Shown piece by piece: positions 8,858 through 16,954 of a stretch of 64,000 nucleotides of DNA. The stretch comes from Nocardioides sp. PD653-B2 (lineage in GTDB: Bacteria > Actinomycetota > Actinomycetes > Propionibacteriales > Nocardioidaceae), in assembly GCF_002117935.1 (NCBI RefSeq), contig NZ_BDJE01000004.1, positions 124,001-188,000 of the forward strand, read 5' to 3'. Made by a program: the position numbers and the translations under genes. The number at the start of each line of letters is the position of its first letter. Position 1 is the stretch's first letter. The notes beneath the pieces were generated by a model. It was not told the origin of the DNA, did not search any database, and saw nothing but the letters and a program-made list of their open reading frames with translations.

Positions 8858-10237
8858 ATGGCTATCGCTACCTACGGACCGAACGCCGTGGACTGGGAGA
8901 CCCGAGTCGACATGACCCGTCTACGGGACCAACGTCTCGCCAGGCTCCGGGCGGAGCTCGAGAAGTCGGAACTCGGTGCGATCCTCGCCTTCGACTTCAC
9001 CAACATTCGCTACATGACGTCCACGCACATCGGCACGTGGGCCATCGACAAGATGATCCGATTCTCTCTCCTGGTCCGGGGAGGCGAGCCGATCGTCTGG
9101 GACTTTGGCTCAGCAGCGAAGCACCACCAGCTGTACAACCCGTGGCTCGACTACTCCCACGCCGCACCCGACGCCGATCCGCATGGTCCACATCACGGTG
9201 CTGATCCGCGCAACCCAAGCGGAGCTCGAGCCGGCATCTCCACCTTGCGCGGGGCGATTCACCCCGATGCAGAGATGGGAGCCTCGGTTGCAGCCAAGAT
9301 CAAGCACGAGCTCGAGCAGTACGGCCTGATGGGGGAGCCGCTGGGGGTCGACGTCATCGAACTCCCGGTGCTCTTCGCGCTCCAGCAGGCGGGTATCGAG
9401 GTAGTCGACGGGCAACAGCTCTTCTTGGAGGCCCGACGCATCAAGACCAAGGATGAGATCACGCTGCTCACCCATGCGTGCTCCATGGTTGATGCTGCCT
9501 ACGACAGGCTCTACGAGTTCCTGCGCCCGGGCGTCCGAGAGAACGAGTGTGTCGGCCTGGTGGCCAAGACTCTGTACGACCTTGGATCTGAGTTCGTCGA
9601 GGGCGTCAACGCGATCTCCGGCGAACGGTGTGCACCGCACCCACACGTCTACTCGGATCGAATCGTTCGACCGGGTGACCCGGCGTTCTTCGACATCCTC
9701 CACAGTTTCAACGGCTATCGCACCTGCTACTACCGGACCTTCGCTGTCGGAAGCGCCTCAACCGGGCAGCGCGACGCCTACGTCCGGTGCCGGGAGTACA
9801 TGGATCACGCGATCAGCCTCGTCCGGCCAGGTGCCACGACAGCGGACATCGTCTCGGTATGGCCCACGGCGCAGGAGTTCGGGTTCTCCGACGAGGAGGC
9901 AGCCTTCGCGCTTCAGTATGGCCACGGCGTTGGTCTGTCGATCTGGGAGAAGCCAGTGTTCTCCCGGCTGGTCTCTCTTGAGCACCCGGAGGTGCTCGAG
10001 GAGGGGATGGTGTTCGCGCTCGAGACCTACTGGCCCAGTAGCGATGGATGGGGCGCCGCGCGCATCGAGGAAGAGCTCGTCGTGACGGCGGACGGATGCG
10101 AGGTCATCACCAAGTTCCCTGCCGAGGAACTGCTGGTCGCGGGACAACGCTACTTCTCAGTGTCCGGTCCGCTTCCCACCGAGCGGGATCCCCAGTCGCA
10201 CCTGAACACCGAGATCGGCCGCGGCCCGCACAGGTAA
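8858..10237 (+). CDS. M24-family 'pita-bread' hydrolase (creatinase/aminopeptidase-P type)
   Basis: A 459-aa protein with a creatinase-type N-terminal domain and an M24 catalytic domain. At the five metal-ligand positions I see Asp279, Cys290 (normally Asp), His356 (in YGHGVGLS), Glu389 and Glu404. Loss of the second Asp argues against a normal dinuclear aminopeptidase and toward a metal-independent or atypical enzyme, as in creatinase or ectoine hydrolase; the DMSP lyase DddP also uses this fold. ATG 8858 follows GAGAGGA by 7 bases, better than an upstream in-frame start. Substrate unknown; likely a small C-N (or C-S) bonded catabolite. Confidence 0.85.
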   Translation: MAIATYGPNAVDWETRVDMTRLRDQRLARLRAELEKSELGAILAFDFTNIRYMTSTHIGTWAIDKMIRFSLLVRGGEPIVWDFGSAAKHHQLYNPWLDYSHAAPDADPHGPHHGADPRNPSGARAGISTLRGAIHPDAEMGASVAAKIKHELEQYGLMGEPLGVDVIELPVLFALQQAGIEVVDGQQLFLEARRIKTKDEITLLTHACSMVDAAYDRLYEFLRPGVRENECVGLVAKTLYDLGSEFVEGVNAISGERCAPHPHVYSDRIVRPGDPAFFDILHSFNGYRTCYYRTFAVGSASTGQRDAYVRCREYMDHAISLVRPGATTADIVSVWPTAQEFGFSDEEAAFALQYGHGVGLSIWEKPVFSRLVSLEHPEVLEEGMVFALETYWPSSDGWGAARIEEELVVTADGCEVITKFPAEELLVAGQRYFSVSGPLPTERDPQSHLNTEIGRGPHR

Positions 10238-10290
10238 GAGCGACCTCCCACGAGTCCTCTCGGCACCTGCGATTTGTCGTCGGCGGCGGG

Positions 10291-10790
10291 TCAAGTGCAG
10301 GCGGAGCTACCCTGCGACATCTCAGAACATGGGATCGGCCCGGACCTACGGAATGTAGGTCCGGGCTTGTCCATTTCGGGGACGGGCCTGGTGGTCGGCC
10401 AGTGGGCTGGGAGTCCCTTGCAGGGGTCCACGGTGAGTTCGCGGAGGAGTTCACCGGTGGCGACTTGGATGACGCCGACGTCGAGGTCCTGGACGAGGAT
10501 GACCTCGGTGCCGGCGTACGTTCTGGAGATGCCGATACCGATGCCGATGTGGCGCAGGAGGTCGGCGATACACGGGGTCACGGTGCCGGCCCTGTCGAGC
10601 TTGGCGCGCCGGACTCCGTCGCGGTTTTCGTCGCCGTGCTCGGTGCCGGGGTTGGCGGCTGGGGTGGCGGGGTGACAGACCGAGTGGCGGTGGGTCAGGT
10701 GTCGGCCGCCCGTGCCCCGGGGCCGATGGTTCAGGGCGGGATCATGGTGGGGACGAGCGGTTGGGGCCTTTGGGAGGCGTTCAAGGTCGC
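10291..10790 (-). pseudogene. Remnant of an IS481-family transposase (C-terminal part)
   Basis: The minus-strand frame ends with LLRHIGIGIGISRTYAGTEV and LDVGVIQVATGELLRELTVD, strongly resembling the C-terminal tail of actinobacterial IS481-type DDE transposases (HIGIGRxxAGTxVxxLxQD and ATGELLRxLxLDP). The DDE core upstream is missing; readable homology fades near 10790. Typical length would be about 350 residues, so this is a truncated, inactive relic between the two catabolic gene groups. From 10800 to 10993 I see nothing gene-like. Confidence 0.65.
10338..10366. terminator. Perfect 12-bp hairpin beside the transposase remnant
   Basis: GCCCGGACCTAC at 10338-10349 pairs perfectly with GTAGGTCCGGGC at 10355-10366 around a 5-nt GGAAT loop. 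It lies about 100 bp downstream of the plus-strand M24 gene, and inside the 3' end of the transposase relic on the other strand. There is only a weak T-rich tail, so it is a probable bidirectional intrinsic-type terminator or an element-end hairpin. Confidence 0.55.
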
Positions 10791-10993
10791 CTCGCCCCTC
10801 GGCCGGTAGCGGATCGGGCGCTCGAGAGCCACGACTGTGGAAGACGCCGCACTGGGCGACGTCGTGGACGGGTCGGACTCTCGATCACCATCGAGGTGAT
10901 CCGCGATCGACTCAGCGTCACGCCCGGATCCTGGGACCCAGGCGGAAGAGTCTGGCTCCAACCCCGTCTAGCCCACGTCTAATCCCTCATCGA

Positions 10994-11494
10994 CTATTCG
11001 AATGCGTCGGGGTCTCGGAAGTAAGCCTTGCCTTTCGGGGACGACACCAGTTCACAGTTGAGCCCCCATGGCGAGACGAAGTACAGCCATCGCTGGCCCT
11101 CGTGCGGTCCCTTGCTCGCCGTCGGTCCAGCGAGGACGTTCACTCCCTGTGCTCGGAGCTCGGCCGCGGCCGTGTCGATGTCGTCGACGTAGAAGGCGAT
11201 GTGGTGGCCACCGACATCGCTGTTGAGGGGAACGTGGCGACGCTGGTCGGGCGCCTCGTACTCGAAAACCTCCAGGATTGCCTGCTCGCCGACCCGAAAG
11301 AAGTAGATGCGGGGAGCGATCGCTGAGTCCGGCACGTTGAGATGATCGCGCATCCAGCTGCCTTCGCCGCGTAAGGGGCCGAGACGATACAGATACTCGA
11401 ACCCGAGGACGTTCCCGAAGAAGTCTCGAGCCTGCTCTAGGTCTGGGACTGTGATGCCGACGTGATCGAGGCGAGTGAGTCCCGAAATGGGCAC
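10994..11494 (-). CDS. VOC-fold (glyoxalase/extradiol dioxygenase superfamily) protein
   Basis: A 166-aa VOC protein and close paralogue of the one at 8206-8748 (shared DHVGITVPDLE, PLNSDVGGHH and SPWGL/TPWGL segments). Candidate metal ligands are His in LDHVGITV, Glu in ILEVFEY, His in GGHHIAFYV and Glu in LNCELVSS. It starts 10 bp after the stop of the metallo-beta-lactamase-fold gene and is probably last in the operon that begins with the O-demethylase. Possible roles are ring cleavage or isomerisation of the demethylated product; unproven. Confidence 0.87.
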   Translation of the reverse strand: MPISGLTRLDHVGITVPDLEQARDFFGNVLGFEYLYRLGPLRGEGSWMRDHLNVPDSAIAPRIYFFRVGEQAILEVFEYEAPDQRRHVPLNSDVGGHHIAFYVDDIDTAAAELRAQGVNVLAGPTASKGPHEGQRWLYFVSPWGLNCELVSSPKGKAYFRDPDAFE

Positions 11495-11504
11495 GACGAG
11501 CTCC

Positions 11505-12494
11505 TCAGGTGTTGTGGTTACAGGAATCGGCGGGCGGGAAGAACACGACCGGGGGCTGGGCGTTCTCGTCCAGGCGCAGGCTGTGGTACATCGTGAGCGT
11601 GTGGTTCACGCCGAGCATTTCCACTCCGCCGAGCCGGCCGACCCACTTCTCGATCACCGGCTTCGCAGCCTCGGCGGCCGCGGCCTCGTAGATCGTCCTG
11701 AAGTAGAGGTAGATGTGTTCGGTTCCGACCTGGTTGCGAGCGAGATCACGCTTCTCCGCGGTGATCTCCAGAGCATGCTGTGCGGCTTCACGGATGTCGT
11801 GCATGTACTCCCGCTGGACGAGCACGTCCTCACGTGTGCCGAGTCGCGTTAGGTGACCGGTGATCATGGTCTCGAAGTCGAACTCGAGGGCGTAGTCGTG
11901 GTGGGCCATGAATCCGGGGATGTTCTTGGATTGCGCGATGTTCGTGAAGGGCACCCAGCCTGGATAGATCACGTCCACCAGCATCAGCACCTTCCGCTGG
12001 GGCAGAAAGATGAAGCTGTTCCCGGCAGCGTGGTTGTCGCCGCGGTAGTGCATCTCGAGAACCTGTCCGCCGACCTCGAGGCGCATTGAGTCCTCGAATG
12101 TGATGTCGGGAGGACGTCGAGCCGGATCGGCGAACTCGGCAAGCTTCTCGTGAGTCTGCTGCTGCGCGATCCGGACCGCGTCGTCGGGGAACTGGTCGAC
12201 TGCTCCGATGTGGTCGCCGTGGAAGTGCGAGTAGATGACGTGTGTGATCGGTTTCGCCGTAACGTCCCGGATGGCGGATGTCACCAGGCCGCCCAGACAC
12301 GGCGGGGCGTCGATGGCGACAACGCCGTCAGCGCACACCACGAACGCGCACTGGTAGCCGCCGTCTGTGATCCAGTAGACGCCTCCGGTGATCTCCTCGA
12401 CCAGATAGCCGGACGCCGGCACAGACGGGCCTATCGCTACATCTGGGATGGTCGGGTTGGTCGGGATGGCCTCACCTGCTGGCTTCTCGTTCAC
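11505..12494 (-). CDS. Metallo-beta-lactamase-fold hydrolase
   Basis: A 329-aa MBL-fold protein. The zinc motif SHFHGDHIG (HxHxDH) is followed by a His in YRGDNHAAGNS, Asp in LMLVDVIYPG and His in MITGHLTRLG, so all usual ligands are present. GTG 12494 is chosen because it follows an AAAGGGG stretch and fits the 19-bp gap after the stop of the O-demethylase gene at 12514; a longer frame would run into that gene. Likely a cytoplasmic hydrolase of an ester, lactone or thioester in the same pathway. Confidence 0.85.
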   Translation of the reverse strand: MNEKPAGEAIPTNPTIPDVAIGPSVPASGYLVEEITGGVYWITDGGYQCAFVVCADGVVAIDAPPCLGGLVTSAIRDVTAKPITHVIYSHFHGDHIGAVDQFPDDAVRIAQQQTHEKLAEFADPARRPPDITFEDSMRLEVGGQVLEMHYRGDNHAAGNSFIFLPQRKVLMLVDVIYPGWVPFTNIAQSKNIPGFMAHHDYALEFDFETMITGHLTRLGTREDVLVQREYMHDIREAAQHALEITAEKRDLARNQVGTEHIYLYFRTIYEAAAAEAAKPVIEKWVGRLGGVEMLGVNHTLTMYHSLRLDENAQPPVVFFPPADSCNHNT

Positions 12495-12513
12495 CTCGAC
12501 CCCTTTGCCTGCC

Positions 12514-13863
12514 TCACACCAGGGGCCTTGTGCGGAGGGTCGCCCGGATCGTGCGCTGGACATGCCGCTCGACTGTGGGCTTCGCCGACCCGCCGTCCCG
12601 CTCGCCGACAAGCACCGTGACCTCGCGGCCGTCGATCACCTCATCTTCGGAAACCATGGCGTGCGACGACCAACCTCCGACGTTGACCGTGTAGCCCGAG
12701 CTGGCGGAGAAGCCGATCAGGCGTCCGTCGACGAGGACCTCGTCATAGGAGTTCGTGCCGTAGTTCGACACCGGCATCTCCAGGTACTTCGTGCGAGGTC
12801 CGGCGCCGAAGAGGCTGTCGGCGATCAGGTCGGCCACGTCGCGGTCATTCCAACGCAGGAAGACCTTGCGGCGGTGTGGCTCGTCGACCATCCGCTCGAG
12901 TGCCTCGCGGCCGATGAAGTCGTGGTCGAACCGGATCACGTGTCCGTAACCGAGGTCCCAGGGCGTGACGTAGTAATCCTCGATGTTGTCAGAGTAGAAG
13001 CTGCCTCCGATCGAGGCGTTCGCCTCGAACCCATTGCCCGGAAGCCACTCGCGGAAAGCCTTCATCGACTCTCCGGTGTAGATCGCCGGTACCGGGGCAG
13101 CGATCCAGCCCGATTCGATGGCGGTCGATGGGTACGAGCGCGCGCCGCCGAGGCGGAGTCCGAACTCCTCGCCGGCCTTGATGAGCGCTTCTCGAACCTG
13201 CTCTGCGCCCTCGGACGGTCCGACCAGCTCGAGGCCGGTGAACTCCTGGCCTGGAACGCCGGCCATCGTGTGGTTCAGGGCGCGCACGGGGACGTTGGCA
13301 ATCTCGATCTCGCCCATTGCGAAGAACTTGATCGACGGCAGCGGACCACCCACGGCCTTCTCCACGATCTTGTGGGTAGCCGGGCCATTCAGCTGGAATC
13401 GAAAGGACAGCCGGCGGCCTTGGTTCGCCACGGAGCGCTCATCGCGGGTCACGTCGACCTTGTAGTCGCGTGTCTCGGCCTGAAAGGCTGCCCAGTTCGG
13501 CGCCACCGGGCGGCCGACCAAGCTGAATGCCTCGTCCTCGAAGCCGAAGAGGATAGCGTCGCCGATGAAGTAGCCGTCGTGGTTGCATGTGACGAGCTGC
13601 TTGGCTCTATTGCGTCCGAAAGTCGTGAATCCGTTGACACCGATATCCGACATCAGGCGAAGCGCGTCGGGGCCTTTGAAGTGGATATCCGTCATGTGCA
13701 GCGACTGGTCATACAGTACGGCGGTCTCTTTCCACGCCAGCTGTTCGTCCCGCCAATTCGAGTACTCCGACTGCATCGGGAAGATGTATGGGCCCTGTGG
13801 CGCGTTGCGCAGCATGTGCGCGACGTTCCCAGAGTAGGTCTGGATCTTTTCTTCGAGATTCAT
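12514..13863 (-). CDS. ligM: Tetrahydrofolate-dependent aryl O-demethylase, LigM/DesA type
   Basis: A 449-aa aminomethyltransferase-fold protein. Segments SEYSNWRDEQLAW, HMTDIHFKGPDAL, YPSTAIESGW, IYTGESMKAFREWLP and GGSFYSDNIEDYY follow the vanillate/3-O-methylgallate O-demethylase LigM closely, rather than GcvT. From memory of LigM, the carboxylate-binding Arg (in SLVGRP) and the catalytic Tyr (in ARSYPS) are both kept. The expected reaction moves a methyl group from a methoxybenzoate to tetrahydrofolate. ATG 13863 fits family length; a much longer upstream frame is spurious. It heads an operon with the MBL-fold and VOC genes. Confidence 0.8.
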   Translation of the reverse strand: MNLEEKIQTYSGNVAHMLRNAPQGPYIFPMQSEYSNWRDEQLAWKETAVLYDQSLHMTDIHFKGPDALRLMSDIGVNGFTTFGRNRAKQLVTCNHDGYFIGDAILFGFEDEAFSLVGRPVAPNWAAFQAETRDYKVDVTRDERSVANQGRRLSFRFQLNGPATHKIVEKAVGGPLPSIKFFAMGEIEIANVPVRALNHTMAGVPGQEFTGLELVGPSEGAEQVREALIKAGEEFGLRLGGARSYPSTAIESGWIAAPVPAIYTGESMKAFREWLPGNGFEANASIGGSFYSDNIEDYYVTPWDLGYGHVIRFDHDFIGREALERMVDEPHRRKVFLRWNDRDVADLIADSLFGAGPRTKYLEMPVSNYGTNSYDEVLVDGRLIGFSASSGYTVNVGGWSSHAMVSEDEVIDGREVTVLVGERDGGSAKPTVERHVQRTIRATLRTRPLV

Positions 13864-14376
13864 CAGCGGCCCTCGGCCTTCTCTTGTGGGTGATCGTCGG
13901 CGCCTTCGGGGCCCTGCCGTATCGCGGTTGGAGGCAGCGACGTACGGGACGACGAGGTAGGCGGCTTGGACCGCGGACGCGCGGAGCTCACGGGTGCGGG
14001 CGAGCCCGAACGTAGGAGCGCACGTGATGGTGATGGCGAACTGGAAGGCTTCATCAGCACGTCGACGTCGCTGGCCCTGCGGTGGATGGCTTGGAGGCAC
14101 GACAATGCGGTCAGTTGGGCGAGCGAGCCACATCCACCGGCGAAGCCGGGCTGCGTCATGGTGGTCACCGCCTGTTGTGTTGAGGAGCGATTCGGTTGCG
14201 GGCCCCTCAAGGAAGGTTGATCGGACTGCCTGCCCCGGCCTTGCCCGGGGACCGGAACCCCGGTGGAGATCTTTGCGGGTCTGCACCTTCAATGTGGGGC
14301 AGCGCCGGACACGGCGTCCAATACTTGTTCCGGCCCCATGCCATACCGGAACCGCAGGTTCAGCCGGCGCGGCCGA
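13864..14376. other. Non-coding stretch upstream of the O-demethylase gene
   Basis: Short open frames on both strands here show no recognisable family. The stretch separates the damaged LysR gene from the O-demethylase operon and should hold that operon's promoter. A GC-rich inverted stretch, CCCCGGCCTTGCCCGGGG, lies around 14232-14249. No clear -35/-10 pair was found. Confidence 0.4.
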
Positions 14377-15296
14377 TCATTGCGGGTATGGCCGTCCGGT
14401 CGGCATGTCCGACCGCGTGCGTTCCTCGTTGAGGAACGACAGGAACAAGTCCGTGGCAGGGCTGCGGTCGGAGCTGAGGAAGGCGCACAAGAGCGGGGTC
14501 GTCGGGGCATCCTCGATGGCCAGGAAGTCGACGTCTGCGGTTCTGGTCTTCGTTGCAGACTCGGGCACCACTGCGGCCCCCGCCCTATGGCGACATATGC
14601 CATGGCGGATACGACATCGTGAGCCTCGATGGCGACTGTGGGGGAGAAACCTGCTCGCAAGCACATGTGGACGACCTCGTCGGCGAACTCGGGCCGCCCT
14701 GGGGGAAAGACGATGAGGGGGCTTCCGCGGAGCTGTTCGATCTGAACCGGACCCGGCCACCTTTCGGTGTCGTGGTCGTTGACCGCCAGCAACAGTCGCT
14801 CTTCGGCGACTACTCGCGTGCTGATCCCGGACTCGTCCGAGAAGTGACGGCCGAAGGCGAGGTGGAGGATCTTGTCGCGTAGGTAGTCGACCTGTTCTCG
14901 TTTGAATGTGCGTTCCAGTCGGATCTGGACGTGTGGGTGCTGAGCCGAGAACGGCCGCAGCAGCGCGGGAATGGCGTCGAGGATGGCTGAGTCGTAGTAG
15001 CCAATGTCCAGCGTGCCGAGTTCGCCGGTGCTTCCTTGACGCACACGTTCAATGGCGCGTTCAGAGAGCGCGATCATGCGATAGGCGCGCTCAAGCAGGA
15101 TGGCGCCTGACTCGGTCAACTGCATACCGCCAGCGGTGCGCCGGAACAACTCTGTGCCGATGTCGTCTTCAAGTCGCCGTATGCGCCGTGTGAGCGGTGG
15201 TTGTGCGATGTGGAGCCGCGCAGCGGCCCGGCTGAGGTTGAGTTCTTCTGCGACGGCCACGAAGCATTCGAGCTGACGCGGATCCAACGCCGTCAC
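14377..15296 (-). pseudogene. LysR-family regulator with a single-base frameshift
   Basis: GTG 15296 opens a LysR protein: winged helix LECFVAVAEELNLSRAAARL and QPPLTRRIRRLE, then a periplasmic-binding-like effector domain. After AMAYVAIGRG the frame turns to junk. The expected continuation, GAAVVPESATKT onward to FLSFLNEERTRS, is intact in another frame ending at 14377. The break lies in the CCCCC run at 14577-14581 (plus strand), where one missing base restores about 305 residues. The gene begins 1 nt after the stop of the SDR at 15298, so it is translationally coupled. True mutation and sequencing error cannot be separated here. Confidence 0.75.
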
Positions 15297-15297
15297 A

Positions 15298-16101
15298 CTA
15301 GATGACTGACTTTCCCAGCCCGCCGTCGATCTGGAGGACCTGTCCGGTCACGTACGACGATAGATCGGATGCCAGGAACAGCGCAGCGGCGGCGATCTCC
15401 TCGGGCTGTGCCCAGCGACCCAGTCGGATCCCGAGGCGCTCGACCATGCCGTCGCGCACTGAGTCCGGTGTGCTGTTGTTCTGTTCGGCCATCGCCGCGT
15501 GGCGGTCTTTCCATACCTGTGTCAGCGTCATGCCTGGGGAGATGCCGTTCACTAGCACGCCGTGCTCGGCTGCCTCGGCGGCGAAGTAGCTGGTGAGAGC
15601 TACGACGGCTGCGTTGACGGCTGCCGCGACCCCGATGCCCGGGACCAGCACGTGCGCCGCCATGCCAGCGATGTTGATGATGCGACCGTTGTTGCTCTCG
15701 CGCAGGTAGGGCAGTGCTGCCCGAGACACGCGGAGGTAACCGGCGGCCTTGCCGTCGAAGGCGTCGGTCATCACGCGTTCGTCCACCTCACTCAGGGCGC
15801 TGTTGACCAGGAGTGGAGCCGCGCTGTTCACCAGGATGTCCAGGCCACCTCGCCACTCGTCCGCCTTCGTCAGCGCCTCGGCAACGGCGGCATCGTCGGT
15901 GACGTCGGCGGTCAGTGTCAGGACACGGTCGGAGTCGGATCCGATCTGGTCGGCGGCGGCTTTCAGCTTGCCTTCGGTCCGCCCCAGAATGGCGACTGCG
16001 GCTCCTTGTGCATGCAGCACCTCGGCGATCGCCAGTCCCAGGCCGCTACCGCCACCGGTGATGAGGGCGGTTCGTTCGTCAAGTCGAATGCTTAGCGTCA
16101 T
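15298..16101 (-). CDS. SDR-fold protein lacking the canonical catalytic tetrad (second copy)
   Basis: A 267-aa SDR fold with TGGGSGLGLAIAE as glycine motif and IDGG near the end. It is similar throughout to the protein at 4125-4931 (for example SYFAAEAA and NGISPGMTLTQ in both). The same catalytic replacements occur: Lys118 for Asn, Gly146 for Ser, Ala159 for Tyr and Asn163 for Lys. ATG 16101 is the family start; the upstream extension is not conserved. The LysR gene follows after 1 nt. A pair of TTAACGG repeats lies about 105-120 bp upstream. A cofactor-binding but non-classical enzyme is likely. Confidence 0.85.
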   Translation of the reverse strand: MTLSIRLDERTALITGGGSGLGLAIAEVLHAQGAAVAILGRTEGKLKAAADQIGSDSDRVLTLTADVTDDAAVAEALTKADEWRGGLDILVNSAAPLLVNSALSEVDERVMTDAFDGKAAGYLRVSRAALPYLRESNNGRIINIAGMAAHVLVPGIGVAAAVNAAVVALTSYFAAEAAEHGVLVNGISPGMTLTQVWKDRHAAMAEQNNSTPDSVRDGMVERLGIRLGRWAQPEEIAAAALFLASDLSSYVTGQVLQIDGGLGKSVI

Positions 16102-16203
16102 CGTCCAAGCTCCATTCACGGTCCAAGCCGGGGTCAACCAGCGATCGCACACGCATAGTTCGAGCCTCACCCTGCGAGTCGTGGATGGCACTGGCAAGGA
16201 GCG

Positions 16204-16222
16204 TTAACGGACTCCTTAACGG
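16204..16222. promoter_or_regulatory. Direct repeat TTAACGG x2 upstream of the SDR-LysR genes
   Basis: TTAACGG at 16204-16210 and again at 16216-16222, 12 bp apart. The same heptamer occurs in the divergent region at 5093-5142. Position and spacing suit an activator site for the minus-strand gene starting at 16101, or an operator for the LysR encoded next to it. Confidence 0.45.
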
Positions 16223-16381
16223 AAGCGGCGCGTCGGTTCGTTCGCAACCTAGGTAGCCGCCACATGGCGCAGAGCTCCGGAGGTCGTGGCCTCGGTTGGA
16301 GCGCCTTACGTCTCGCACTGGCTTCAAGGGCAGCAGACGCTGGCAACTTGAACCAACGGCTGACGCGGGTGCATCCCTTGC

Positions 16382-16855
16382 TCAGGCTCGACGGCGTCCG
16401 CTTCGAACAGACCTAGGCGGGAGCACCATGCCTGTCGCGTCCATCGGTGCTGGTCGCGAACCGCGACGAGCTAGCGCCTGCTTCCGTCGGGCTTCGGCGA
16501 AGCGCTGGGCGGCGCGCCGAGCTGCCTGCTCACGGCGCTCGGCCTCGGCCGCGGCCTCGGAACGCTCGCGCTCGGTGATAGAGCGCACGGTGTTCACGCA
16601 CTCGCCACACAACCCCGAGGTCCCTGTCGGGTCCTCGAGCCAGAAGGTCGTCCACGTATGCGTTGGCAGTCCGCACGCGGTGATCGAGACGCCCAACCGC
16701 TTCAAGTGCGGTGGCGTCAGCGGCCGTTGCACCTCTTGGTCACGGGAGTACATGCGTTGGGCCGCAGTGACGTACCAGCCTGCCTCGCGCGACATCGAGA
16801 CGTCGCTTTCGCGACTGTCTTCATCTGTTACGCCAACTCGAAAGATCGCCTTCAT
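16382..16855 (-). CDS. Hypothetical protein with Cys/His cluster and charged helical tail
   Basis: A 157-aa open frame (an earlier ATG at 16954 would add 33 unpersuasive residues). The middle holds TACGLPTHTWTTFWLEDP followed by LCGECV, which could be a zinc site. The C-terminal half is a long Ala/Glu/Arg-rich helix, likely coiled coil, ending in basic residues. It lies downstream of pntB on the same strand. No family recognised. I see nothing else between 16223 and 16381. Confidence 0.45.
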   Translation of the reverse strand: MKAIFRVGVTDEDSRESDVSMSREAGWYVTAAQRMYSRDQEVQRPLTPPHLKRLGVSITACGLPTHTWTTFWLEDPTGTSGLCGECVNTVRSITERERSEAAAEAERREQAARRAAQRFAEARRKQALARRGSRPAPMDATGMVLPPRSVRSGRRRA

Positions 16856-16954
16856 CGGATTGTCGCCCGAATCTCCAGCCCCTTGTTGTACCCCTCCACA
16901 GCGGGCATCGCTTTTCATATAGCACGGTTGAGGACTAGACCAAGCGGGCTGCAT

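Noticed and set aside
8858..10237. DMSP lyase DddP for the M24 protein
   Set aside because: The fold is shared, but the DxD-type iron ligands I recall for DddP are not present (Asp279 is followed by Ile-Leu, and Cys replaces the next Asp), and no DMSP genes are nearby.
12514..13863. Glycine-cleavage T protein or DMSP demethylase for the aminomethyltransferase-fold protein
   Set aside because: Segments match LigM-type aryl O-demethylases much more closely, and no glycine cleavage partners are present.
12448..13893. A 481-codon plus-strand open frame
   Set aside because: It is the antisense shadow of the O-demethylase gene; its composition (Val/Asp/Arg-rich, no motifs) is typical of high-GC antisense frames.
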